From NCBI GenBank assembly GCA_956465555.1, contig OY101124.1:620001-684000 (forward strand): a DNA stretch of 64,000 bases, read 5' to 3'. The notes beneath the pieces are model-generated. The model ran no database searches, had not been told where the DNA came from, and was given only the letters and a program-made list of their open reading frames with translations. The DNA comes from Nitzschia sp. pyKryTriq1. Lineage: Eukaryota > Bacillariophyta > Bacillariophyceae > Bacillariales > Bacillariaceae. The position numbers and the translations under genes were made by a program. Below, one piece after another: positions 19,847-29,261 of this stretch (the first letter of the stretch is position 1; every line of letters starts with the position of its first letter).

Positions 19847-22149
19847 ATGAGGCCATCTTTGCTACCATTCCTCCCCATAGTGGCTCGCTTACTCGTGCTA
19901 GCCGTCCTGAAGGATCATGGATCCCAGGCGGAGAACATGAACGGGCTGCACTATCGCATCGCGAACAGTGACTCTTTCAACGCGGATTATTCGAATGATC
20001 GAGAATTCTTTGACGTATATTCGAGGCCCATCCGCTCGCTTTACAGCCAAGTGCACTGGACAGGACATGGAGATATCCCTCTTCCAGCTGATGTCGTGCA
20101 GAGATTTGCGAATGGTAAAGCCATGGCAGTTACGGGCTACGAAGTCGATCAAGTGATGCAGAATTCTGTGGGAGAGGAAGTGTCAGTTCCGATCACTTGG
20201 GCGTACAATCATCACTACATGGCATATCTACTTAATTCGAAGACCACCAAAATGATAGAGACAAAAGTGACAGATTCGATGAAGAAAATGGGAATGAACC
20301 ACGGTGGTACTGCACAGTGGACAGCTCACATCTTCGACGAGGACGCCCATGATCTGCCGCAAGCACATTTTTTCTCTGAAGGCAACGGTGGCGAGATGCG
20401 AATGAGTTACCACGGTTACCCCAAGGGATATGCTCAAGTACTACAGTCACCTGATACCTTTCACGTGGTGCCAATGCAGATTGATACATGGAATCGAAAC
20501 ATGACCAACGCCACTTTTCTTCCGGGACCCATGCCAAAGAGCTCCAAGATCCCTGCTTCGGCAGGATACAACGGCTTGCTGGAATGCCCCTGCACGGACC
20601 GACTACCGAAAGAGTGGCATATGACGTATCAAATAGACGTCTCTGACATCGGGAACAAAGGCTGCGTGGGCCCCATTCTCGATGTCTCCGAGTGTTCTCT
20701 CGCGGCTCGGCAAGTGATTCCGTCTACGAACTACACTTTGCAAACAATCCACGACGAAACCCTCCCTACTGGGTGCAGCGCCAGTCTAGAAGAGGATGGA
20801 AGTCTAATCGCTACTTGGAATACGGCTACTTCCAGTGGCGAACCAGTAGTCGCGAACGCTGAGCGGGTTGTTGGTGTCGCTCTTGGCGTGGTAACATGAC
20901 AGTGAGCTTGGAACCAAGCGAGGCGGTGGACGCTGTACAGATCACCTTAACGGGTCCAGCGGACTCTTGGTTCGGTGCTGGATTTGGTACCGGCAGCATG
21001 TGCATCCATATGGAAAGTGATGAATGCCCATCAGGTGGGCCCTACGCGATTGTTGTATTCGATGACAGGGTTGAGGAGCGCAAGCTTGGATTCCACGGGC
21101 CGGGCGCCGTCTTGAGTGCGAGCATTGACATAACATTGAACAAGGTGGAAGACGGTGTGCGCACAGTGCACTTGACCCGTCGATTGCAAGGTGATAGCGA
21201 CGATCATTTCTCGTTTGATCCTTCGCACGTGAACGCTATGGATGTCATTCTTGCCTCTGGTTGTTCTATGGAATTCGCTCAACATTGTGGACACGGTTCC
21301 GGTCACTTGAACTTCTTACCAATCAACACCGCCACCAAACTATGCCAAGCTGGGATTAAAGGTACCATTGGAGGCAATCCGTTCACCAATGAATGTGCAC
21401 CCTTTCCAAGATCCGACCTCTTGGATCAGAACAATCCAACTTGTTGGGTCCAAACATATCAAGGTGGTCTCAGCTGTTGTCGCCATGACCACTTCCTCCT
21501 GGATCAAGACCAGGCAATTCCATGGCCCGATCAAACACTGGAGTATCGGCTCAAGTTCCGTTTCTACTTTCAGGAGTATCATGGTGATACAGGTACAAGA
21601 GAAAGATCACCTTCGCACAAGAATCTGATTCGTTTCTACCACCTGACAGAAGCATTTTCAGGAGAGTACGACATTCCCCAGTGCCTAGATGGCACACCAC
21701 CATCGCAGTGCATCCACATTCTTACGTCGCATTCGAAAGTTCTGGAATTGGTTGATGAAGGTAACCACGACGCGGCTGGAATCCAGCTGATTTATGCTGG
21801 CCCGCATTGTCACGCACCTTCGTGTTTGTCGATGGAATTATACAATGCCGACACGGGAAGACTACTTTGTCGGGTAGCTCCTATTTACGGTGAATCACAT
21901 GAAGTTTTTGACGAAAGGGGCTTTCTGACACTTCCACCGTGTCTCTGGGGCGATCCAGCTGATGGTCTGGAGGAGCCTTTCCTCCTGCCTCTCAACACGA
22001 CCTTGTTGAGTATCAAGCGAAACAACAATACTCTTCCTCACACCGGAGAAATGGCGTCTTGGCAGATGCGAGGCGTAGTGGTACCAAAGGAGCAAGACAG
22101 CGATGACTCATCACGTCTTGCCCATCCGTCCCTCAGAACCGAAACATAG
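19847..22149 (+). CDS. Secreted DOMON/SURNod19-like protein, with short intron or frameshift
   Basis: Two overlapping frames, 19847-20899 and 20896-22149, clearly encode one protein. The N-terminus is a signal peptide (RPSLLPFLPIVARLLVLAVL). Then come a His/Met-rich region (ITWAYNHHYMAYLLNS), an ECPCTDR motif, a DOMON-like beta-sandwich (ITLTGPADSWFGAGFGTGSM) and a C-terminal half with GGLSCCRHDHFLLD and YRLKFRFYFQEY, reminiscent of SURNod19 proteins. A 50-bp GT-AG intron at 20891-20940 is phase 0 and restores the frame (750 residues), but it would delete VSLEPSEAVDAVQ, which looks like the expected first DOMON strand. The alternative is a frameshift near 20896 or a base error. Probable role: extracellular, haem- or copper-associated; no reaction claimed. 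Confidence 0.65.
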
Positions 22150-22731
22150 GACAGGAAAAATTGTTGCTACATATTTTGAATCGTTTATCCATGTCAATCT
22201 GAGATTTGCATACTAAGTAATCCTCTTTCTCTAGTAGAGAGAGACTAAATGATGGACTAAGGCTTGTTTTGATAAAGTACCCCGTACAAGTCTCCGTCTG
22301 TCTAAATCTACACATGTGTCGACCGTAGACTACTCCGGGTAGACTGCCCTTTTTCGCTGCTTTGCGATTTACTACTAGTACTAACTACTACTATTAGATA
22401 CTTTTTTTTTATATCTCCCCCTGCTTATTATACTCGTATCGCACGCACGCACAATCCAAAGTCTCGATACATTCGACCACACCGGTCCAGACAGGACTCG
22501 AATTCGGGATTCCACCTCTCCGCGATGTTTCTGCTGTCTTATCGTTTTTGGCTTCCGCGTCTTGTCCCGCGTGATGTTTTGAGGTCTTGTGTCTATCGCG
22601 CGGTATGTATTCTTTTTTGGTCCAAGACATAACACTACTCACTCGTACTGCAGTCTCTCTCTCTACTAATAGTAGACCAATAGTCATCTTTCCAACCCAT
22701 ATTTTCAGTATACCGGTATTGAAGAGATAGT
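22150..22731. other. Intergenic region
   Basis: About 580 bases with CTAG/GTAC-type palindromes (TTTACTACTAGTACTAACTA near 22368) and a T9 run. No gene supported. Confidence 0.5.
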
Positions 22732-23619
22732 ATGGGATTATTTAATCGAAAGAAAGCCGACAACAACAAGGCCTCGAAAGAGGTCAAAACTACTTCTAAG
22801 ACCGGTACGATTCCTGGTCTCCCGTCGGGCGTCGAAAGGGCAGCAGCAGCAGCAGCAGCAGCTCCTTCTTCTGCACAGCAGACAGTGGTTCGAGTTGTCG
22901 GAGATTCCAAGCAAACTGCCACTATTCAGAAAAATGAGCAGGGTCAGGAAGTCCGGCGAAGCACGGTCTCCAAATCGAGCCCCGTAGAACTGGAGCAACG
23001 GGGCACCGGGACCAAACAGAGCAATACAAATTCTGCTAGGAATACGAATACTGCAAATTCCACAGACAGCTCTAACAACAACAGCAACAAGAATAGCCAG
23101 CGGACGCCACCACTCACACCGACAGCAGTAGCACAGTCGCCCCCCACTGTTAATGTAGGGAATAACAGTCCGGCAGCAGCAGGAGACGAATTATCGTCGT
23201 CGCTGGCGACGATTGAAGTGACCCGAGAACTGGTGAAAGGATTCATTGCGGATATTTGGAATCGAGGCGATATTGAATTGATTAAAAAGATTTGTCATCC
23301 TTCGTTGCGATTCAATGGACATGTCGGTATGGATCGAGTCGGCCACGAAGGCTTTGCTCGAATGGTGACAACGGTACGAGAAGCTTTGACCGACTATCAC
23401 TGTGAAATTCATAGTATGGTGGTGGAAAGCAATAAGGCCTTTTGTCGACTGAAATTCACGGGCAGGCACACTGGAGTTCTACTGGGATATCCACCGACGG
23501 GAAGGCCCGTGGCATGGGTAGGTGCTTCGGAATTTACATGCAAGAATGGAAAGATTCTCAAGGTGTGGGAATTGGGCGATGTGAAGTCGTTGGAAGCGCA
23601 GTTGAGATCTTCGGAATAA
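22732..23619 (+). CDS. SnoaL-like (NTF2 fold) protein with long disordered N-terminus
   Basis: 295 residues. The first about 160 are low complexity: a basic start (MGLFNRKKADNNK), an Ala8 run at about residue 37, and Asn/Ser/Thr-rich stretches. The C-terminal about 130 residues form a SnoaL-like fold: LVKGFIADIWNRGDIELIKK, a NGHVGMDRVGHEGFARMV block, then FTGRHTGVLLGYPPTGRPVA and GKILKVWELGD. This is the stand-alone SnoaL/ester-cyclase arrangement often annotated in algae. Substrate unknown; MGLFNRKK has a Gly at position 2 that could be myristoylated (inference). Confidence 0.8.
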   Translation: MGLFNRKKADNNKASKEVKTTSKTGTIPGLPSGVERAAAAAAAAPSSAQQTVVRVVGDSKQTATIQKNEQGQEVRRSTVSKSSPVELEQRGTGTKQSNTNSARNTNTANSTDSSNNNSNKNSQRTPPLTPTAVAQSPPTVNVGNNSPAAAGDELSSSLATIEVTRELVKGFIADIWNRGDIELIKKICHPSLRFNGHVGMDRVGHEGFARMVTTVREALTDYHCEIHSMVVESNKAFCRLKFTGRHTGVLLGYPPTGRPVAWVGASEFTCKNGKILKVWELGDVKSLEAQLRSSE

Positions 23620-24503
23620 GAAGGATAAGAAAATATCAGATTGTTGAATGCATGGATCAATGGATCAATCAATCGATCTGCCGGATTGTCGTTCAACAAG
23701 AGAAATGATACATGCGACACAAGCTTTGCTATTTGCCACGATACTGGAATCTAGATGTTTTGTTTAAAAAAAAATGCTGTTTTATGTACGTTCCTTTGAT
23801 ACTGGAGGTGTACATACGGTAAAGCGCGCTTAGAGTTGGAATATTTTCTAATGTAATAGTACTCGTAGACTAGGCGCATGGTAGACCTAAATCGCAACCC
23901 TCCTCGCAGCGCTACTCTAGACTCTAGTAGAAGAGCCGACTCCCTTGTCCCCCCTCGTCGAGGAGCAGGGACGTCTTCAGTACCTATTTTGGTACGAATC
24001 CACCTTATTGAGAGAGTTCAAAGCGAGGCAGAATCTCTCTCTGTTAGCTCCTCTCTTTTAGAGGGATAGCTCATCAGCATCAATACCGGTAGTACCGTTG
24101 GACTCACGCGAAGCCGGCGTTGAAAATTGCGATCGACTGGATCGATTTCTCCACGTCTGTCTTCGTCCGAATTGCGGACATTTTCCTCGGATTAGCGCGG
24201 TCATCGCGTGTCCTCTCCGCACCGCGACAATAAAACAGCCAACCGCAGCAACGCGCCCGTGATCATTGCTTGTTGCGCATGCTACTCGTACAAGCAAGGC
24301 TTGTGTTGTCATCATCAAAACCGCCACAACTAATCGGTTGCTTGCAATAATACTTGAACAATGGTGCGTGTGAGGATATAGAATGTTGGACATATAGTTG
24401 CTTCATGTTGGAAGAGAGAGATGTAGTTTCAACGGGATGAAAGGAGGCATGGCCAGTATCTCGCTGGGCTCGTGTCCTTTTTCCACGCGCCGATCGCATC
24501 AAT
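23620..24503. other. Intergenic region, possibly with an upstream exon of coatomer zeta
   Basis: No complete gene. At 24361-24363 an ATG is followed directly by GTGCGT, a possible donor that would splice phase 0 to the acceptor at 24620 and make an ATG-only first coding exon for coatomer zeta. The rest is unassigned. Confidence 0.35.
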
Positions 24504-25265
24504 ATGAATAGACAGGCCGGGCTTGCTGGGATGTATTATGTAGCCAGTCTCCATCAATCATGCACTCCGCCTCCGTGTTCCTGTGACTCACAGTACAACC
24601 CTTTTCTCGTCATATTACAGTCTCTCCCACCGCTACTTCCCAAATTGGATGCCATTTTGGTACTGGACAATGATGGTAAACGATTAGCAGGCAAATATTA
24701 CGGAAAGTTCCTGTCGGGGCCTTCGGAGGATGGAAAGTCAGCCGAAGATCAACGATTGAGCTTTGAAAAGCAAGTTCACCAAAAGATTTCTGGCATCGTG
24801 GCACGGCCTGATGCCGCCGAGGTAGTCAGTGTCATGGGACGGACGGTCGTCTTTTGTGGAGGATCCGGTCAGGGAGGTGGCGGCGATGTCCGGGTGCTGC
24901 ATGTCGGACCTTCCAATGAAAGCGAACTCGTCTTGGCGTACTTGTGCGAAGGCATGTACGACGGTTTGTCCCAGTTGATGGGTGGGACGACGGAGCGTGC
25001 CATGGTTTTGGATAACTTGGAGCTGGTCTTTTTGTTGATTGACGAGCACTGCGATGGTGGTATCATTCTTGAGACGGATGGAGGCAAGTTGTCGGGGGCT
25101 GTTCTTCTCCGTGACGACGAAGGACCACCAGAAGCTATGGGAGGAATGCACCAGCACGGTGTACCACAGACACAGGGTATGCCACCGGGCGTTTCGGCTG
25201 GAGATATGACCCTGGGACAAGCCTTTCGTCAAGCTAGAGAACAGTGGCTCTCTGGGGGCTTGTAA
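24504..25265 (+). CDS. Coatomer subunit zeta (COPI)
   Basis: The frame gives 253 residues. Everything from SLPPLLPKLDAILVLDNDGK onward fits COPI zeta, a small longin-fold subunit of the coat on Golgi-to-ER vesicles: GKYYGKF, FEKQVHQKI, GRTVVFCGG, then SNESELVLAYLCEGMYDGLS and LDNLELVFLLIDEHCDGGII, ending with LGQAFRQAREQW. The first about 39 residues (24504-24620) are Cys/Pro-rich and unlike the family. TGACTCAC followed by a pyrimidine tract and TTACAG at 24615-24620 looks like an intron end, so the true protein probably begins in an upstream exon and enters at 24621. About 215 residues would then match the normal size. Confidence 0.85.
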   Translation: MNRQAGLAGMYYVASLHQSCTPPPCSCDSQYNPFLVILQSLPPLLPKLDAILVLDNDGKRLAGKYYGKFLSGPSEDGKSAEDQRLSFEKQVHQKISGIVARPDAAEVVSVMGRTVVFCGGSGQGGGGDVRVLHVGPSNESELVLAYLCEGMYDGLSQLMGGTTERAMVLDNLELVFLLIDEHCDGGIILETDGGKLSGAVLLRDDEGPPEAMGGMHQHGVPQTQGMPPGVSAGDMTLGQAFRQAREQWLSGGL

Positions 25266-25564
25266 ACGAAAGACCCTTGTAGTATTCTGGAGATGCACTA
25301 TACGTAGACGCAATTTATTCTTTACTCCTCATCATTCGTGGACGACAATAGAGCCTTTTGCGTTTTGCTAGATCGCCTTGCGTGCGGTTCGTTTGTTGAA
25401 AAAGTTTTGTCTGAGCCAGATAGTAGTCAATCCTAAAGAAGTTACTTCTCATCCTACATTACTTGAGAGACATCATTAGGCAATAACAAGAGTATATGAA
25501 TCAGTTGCCAAATAAAGCAATGGCATTTAAATACTCTTACAACCAACGTGCAACATTCATTTGT

Positions 25565-26793
25565 TTAGGCAAAGAAGGAGTCAAAGTCGCTCGGTTCATA
25601 CCCCGACTTGACAATCGAGAGAGGTAGATCAATAGTGCGCAAGTCGGTTTGGCTATATTTGTCCGCCTTGGCGAAGGCACCCAGTTTTTCGGATCGGTCC
25701 GCATCCTTGCCAAGCCACAAGAAAATCTCCCATCCAGCGTCCAAAAGAAAGACGTCGGACTCATCCAACAGGTCCTTGGGCAGTTTGGGGCCACTGGAGA
25801 AGCCAATCTTGACCTTTTCTCCTTTGCCTACTTGAATGGCTTCACCCCCAGCGGGCAACTTGAACAATAGAGGAGAAAACTCCTCGACGTCGTCATCGTC
25901 TTGTCCGTCTTCGGCAATTTCTCCTTCTCCAAGATAGGCCCAAAAGTCAGAGTCGTCGTCGTCGCCTTGTTCCATGACCTTGGCGGTGCCTTCAGTGCAC
26001 ATCTTTTCAGCCAGCGAGGCGGCTCGAGACTTTTCGTCCGGATTGGCCTGCAATATTTGAGAATCTACGGTGAGAAAACAAGTGTGGATAGGTGGATGTA
26101 TTACTCAAGACTCATATGGATCACCCAATTTTACCGGTAGCCCTGATCCGCTGACCAAGAAGTAGTTCGACTTACATTTTCTCCATGCCAACACCAGACC
26201 TTGGCAGGCGACGCCTTGAGAATGAAGGAATCTCCCTTGTTGAGAGATCCCTTGGAAACATTGACTTGAGTCAAGGACATGTTCTTTTCCTTGCCCTTGA
26301 TTCGGAACAGGTTGGGTTTTTCTTCAGTAGGCTCCACATGATTGAAGCCACTTTCCACGCCGCCTTGCCAGTACGTCAAATTGTCAAACATTTTCTTGAA
26401 CTTGACGGATTCATGACCTTGTACTTCACGGTGTTGCACGGGGGCGCCTCCCAGAAAGTCGTCCGCTTCAACCATTTTGTAAGCGGCAGTACCGTATTCG
26501 TCTTGCGACGATTCAGAGCCAATCCAAATGAACAAATCGCGAAAGAGTTTGTCCTCAATCAAGTACGAATTGAGGCAAATGTAGGAGTCACCAGTGTAGA
26601 AGGAGCCGTAATCAGCTTCTGGCCATGGGACAATCTTGAATTGTTCCACCCTCCAAACTTTGACACCCGGCTTGTCGCCGACAGTTTTCCAAGCGTCTTC
26701 GCCGGCCCCGGCGGCTTGCTTGATCTTGTGGTCGAGATCACTTCCGACCAAAGCAAGGTTGGATTCCTTCCATGAAATCCTTTCTTCTGGCAT
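25565..26793 (-). CDS. Gelsolin/severin-like actin-binding protein
   Basis: Two exons, 26793-26176 and 26047-25565, with a 128-bp phase 0 intron (26048-26175); product 366 residues. Gelsolin-type repeats are visible: WRVEQFKIVPWPEADYGSFY and GDSYICLNSYL, LFIWIGSESSQDEYGTAAYK, then LFRIKGKEKN, KGDSFILKASPAKVWCWHGEN joined to ANPDEKSRAASLAEKM, and LLDESDVFLLDAGWEIFLWLGKDADRSEKLGAF. That is three gelsolin domains, the severin/fragmin arrangement, with an acidic linker (QGDDDDSDFWAY). It lacks a villin headpiece. It likely severs or caps actin filaments under Ca control; in diatoms actin supports motility, division and frustule shaping. Confidence 0.9.
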
Positions 26794-27689
26794 GTTTCTT
26801 GCTTGTTTGCTTGCTTGATTGCTTTTAATCGAAAGAGTTGCAAGTGCAAATAAAGTTTACGGGAGAAAAATACGGGACAGCCTACTTTTTATGAGAAATG
26901 AGAACGAGGAACGTGGGACATGGGACATGGGTCGATCTTGGAAGAATCTTGGTCGTGGCGGCGAGAGCGCGGCGATGAAAGGAAGATGAGAAACGGAAGA
27001 TCTTTTTGTGACGGATTTTCGCTTCCTGGGATAGAGACGCGCGTATGCGCGCAAATAAAAGCAAGATAAAGAATAATATTCCTGAACGTGGTACTATGGT
27101 CCGGAATGTCTAATTCGTAACAATACCTGGTAATAATAATAATACTGTGGCTACTCTCTACTACCAGCTCTACTGCTATTTGTAGAGACTACTCCAATTA
27201 TCCCTACTACTAGTATAGAGTAGTACAGCAGAGAAGCAGAGAGAGAGAAAAAGAGAGAATAGCACAAGAGACTAAAGTATCTTGCACAAACAGCAAAGTA
27301 AAAACTACTACTGTACTGTCGTACATGTCTCCCACTCTCTCTGTCTCTTCCAATTTCTTTTCGTTCTCATGGCACTACCGGTACTAGCTAGAAATCACTT
27401 CGCCACCGCCTCGCGTCAAAAGTTACGTTACCAGCGGGCAAGAGCCAAGGATTCAGGTTGCTGTCATATCCTCCTCTTGCCATACCATCATGGGCCCCGT
27501 AGAACTGATTAAAACTGAGCTTGTGGGTTACACCCAAAGTTTCTTCTTGTGTGTGTGTCGTCTGGAGGAGTTCCGTAATGCGAAATTCCAATCCTCCATT
27601 CTCCAATTTGAAGAAAGCCGCTGCTACTCAAAAAGGAATAAATGGGCGATCATTCGCAAATCTTGGTGGCAGACGCAGTTGTTGTTTTT
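26794..27689. other. Intergenic region
   Basis: About 900 bases between two minus-strand genes. It includes the gelsolin promoter and the 3' UTR of the RING gene. AG-rich (GAGAGAGAGAAAAAGAGAG near 27238) and CTACTAGTA palindromic stretches occur around 27150-27230. No gene supported. Confidence 0.5.
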
Positions 27690-28400
27690 TCACATAAAGT
27701 TCTTTCCATTCTTGTTGCTGCTGGGAGGAACCAGAATTTGAACTCGACAACATGGGCAGCAGTTGTTCTTCGAGGAGGAGTCGTCCCCGCGACATAGCCA
27801 CGAGGCCAAGCAATCTTCATGATACACATGTCGACAATGAATCGATCGTACAAGAAGAATTCCATCATCATGATCACCATCATCACTGCTGTATGGATCA
27901 TCATGATAGCTGTGCAAGCAAATGGGACACGCATCATTCACCACTGCTGCTGATTTATCGTCATCGTCATCGCCAATACTAGTGCCCGTTTCCTTGGCAT
28001 TCATCTTCTTCTTCTTGTTGCTGTTGTTGTTTGCGGTGAAATCCGAATATGATATTCGATAGTCAAACGTCCCTGTAGCGTTCATGTGTTGTTTGGTTTG
28101 AAGGATCGACAGTGCGGTCGCTGTTTCTTTCTCTGCTGCCCAGTCGTCGTCGTTGTATAGGAGCCATGATTCGGGAGGATTCGTGTAGCATTGACAGATC
28201 AAAAAGGGACAAATAACGCAGCAGGCGTAGTAAATGATTTGTACCAAGGACAAAAAGATAAAGCACAGCACCAATACCAATAACCGGAAAGGGTATTGTT
28301 CATCAAACAAGGCCCGGCAGAAGATTTGACACGGTCCATCGTGAGCGCTGTCACAAAACCAAAAGCCGAGATCTAAACTGTAATGACCGAGGTGGTGCAT
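27690..28400 (-). CDS. Membrane RING-H2 finger protein, probable E3 ubiquitin ligase
   Basis: 236 residues. A hydrophobic stretch at about residues 38-72 (LLVLVLCFIFLSLVQIIYYA then a Cys-rich CCVICPFLICQC) anchors it in a membrane. Near the C-terminus is a complete RING-H2: CPIC, a long acidic loop (DDPYSSDDGDHDDG), C-x-H-x2-H-x2-C (CRHVYHEDC), a second loop, and CPCC, all eight ligands present. The loop before the third ligand is longer than usual. Such proteins transfer ubiquitin from an E2 to membrane-associated substrates; the target is unknown. The end SSNKNGKNFM follows directly after the RING. Confidence 0.8.
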   Translation of the reverse strand: MHHLGHYSLDLGFWFCDSAHDGPCQIFCRALFDEQYPFRLLVLVLCFIFLSLVQIIYYACCVICPFLICQCYTNPPESWLLYNDDDWAAEKETATALSILQTKQHMNATGTFDYRISYSDFTANNNSNKKKKMNAKETGTSIGDDDDDKSAAVVNDACPICLHSYHDDPYSSDDGDHDDGILLVRSIHCRHVYHEDCLASWLCRGDDSSSKNNCCPCCRVQILVPPSSNKNGKNFM

Positions 28401-29261
28401 GATCGATGATGGGTTACTATGGATTGTTGTTGTTGGTGGTGGTGGTGGTCGCTACTTGTCACTTGTCTCTTCACTCAAGCTGTCGTTGCTTGTTGGCTCT
28501 TTTGCTTTCGCGCGCTCTTAATACTGCTGACGGTAACAGGTCGCAATGGGAAGGTCTCTGGATGATTCGTTTGGAAGGTGGTTATGATGAGATTGGTGGA
28601 TTTGAAAGGCAACAGGCAGGGCAGACAAATGGGTTCTTGTTCATGCATGAAATAAACCGGTGAGAGTTCTTGTCATCATAACGTCAAACATCATCGCATC
28701 GTCGCAGCTGTTTTGTATTTTGTACTCGTAGAGATTGCGGTACCGGTTCGCAAGTATCAGTACTTTTATTTATACCGGTATCACAAATCCATCATGCACC
28801 CAGAATGAATACTAAAAGACGGGCGTTGTTTCCCACCATTCAAGTACAAGTATACTTGTACCGCCCGACCAAAAGACATCTGGTAGCTGGGCCTGCGCGA
28901 GGAGGCATATATACTCCTATGACTTCGTTGTTCTTTTAGTATTATTTTTTGTTCGATTTTGATTCTGTCCCTTTACAGAGGCGATTTACTGACCAGTGAC
29001 CACTGACTGACGAACGTGCGAAGTACCTGGTACTGTCTGTACAGTAAATAATGAAGGTACTGTACGGGCGTACTGTATACTCATACCGGTACAGGTACCT
29101 GGTAGCGCGGACGGACGGACGAGATGAGTGGGAGAGCGATGCGACGAGATCCTCCGCTTTTTGACTCCCGCCGCCGGCGGCCGGTACGGTATAAGCTTGT
29201 GTTACGAGTACATACCGGTACTATTATCTATTTTCATTTTCAATTGGATCGACGAGGGACC
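28401..29261. other. Intergenic region with GTAC/ACCGGT-rich islands
   Basis: Two dense palindromic islands, about 28727-28865 and 29020-29105 (for example TACCGGTACAGGTACCTGGTA). An in-frame upstream ATG at 29124 could extend the next protein by 46 residues, but that segment is Arg-rich and unlike the family. No separate gene supported. Confidence 0.5.

Noticed and set aside
20896-22149. Second half of the DOMON-like gene as an independent gene starting at ATG 20896
   Set aside because: It would begin within the DOMON fold without a signal peptide, and the upstream frame ends four bases later with matching domain sequence.
22491-22520. TTCGAATCC-like string near 22497 as a tRNA T arm
   Set aside because: CTCGAATTCGGG lacks a proper stem-loop partner arrangement and no other tRNA features surround it.
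29124-29261. Upstream ATG extension of the DUF6824 protein
   Set aside because: The added 46 residues are Arg-rich and unlike the family, and ATG 29262 has the better context.
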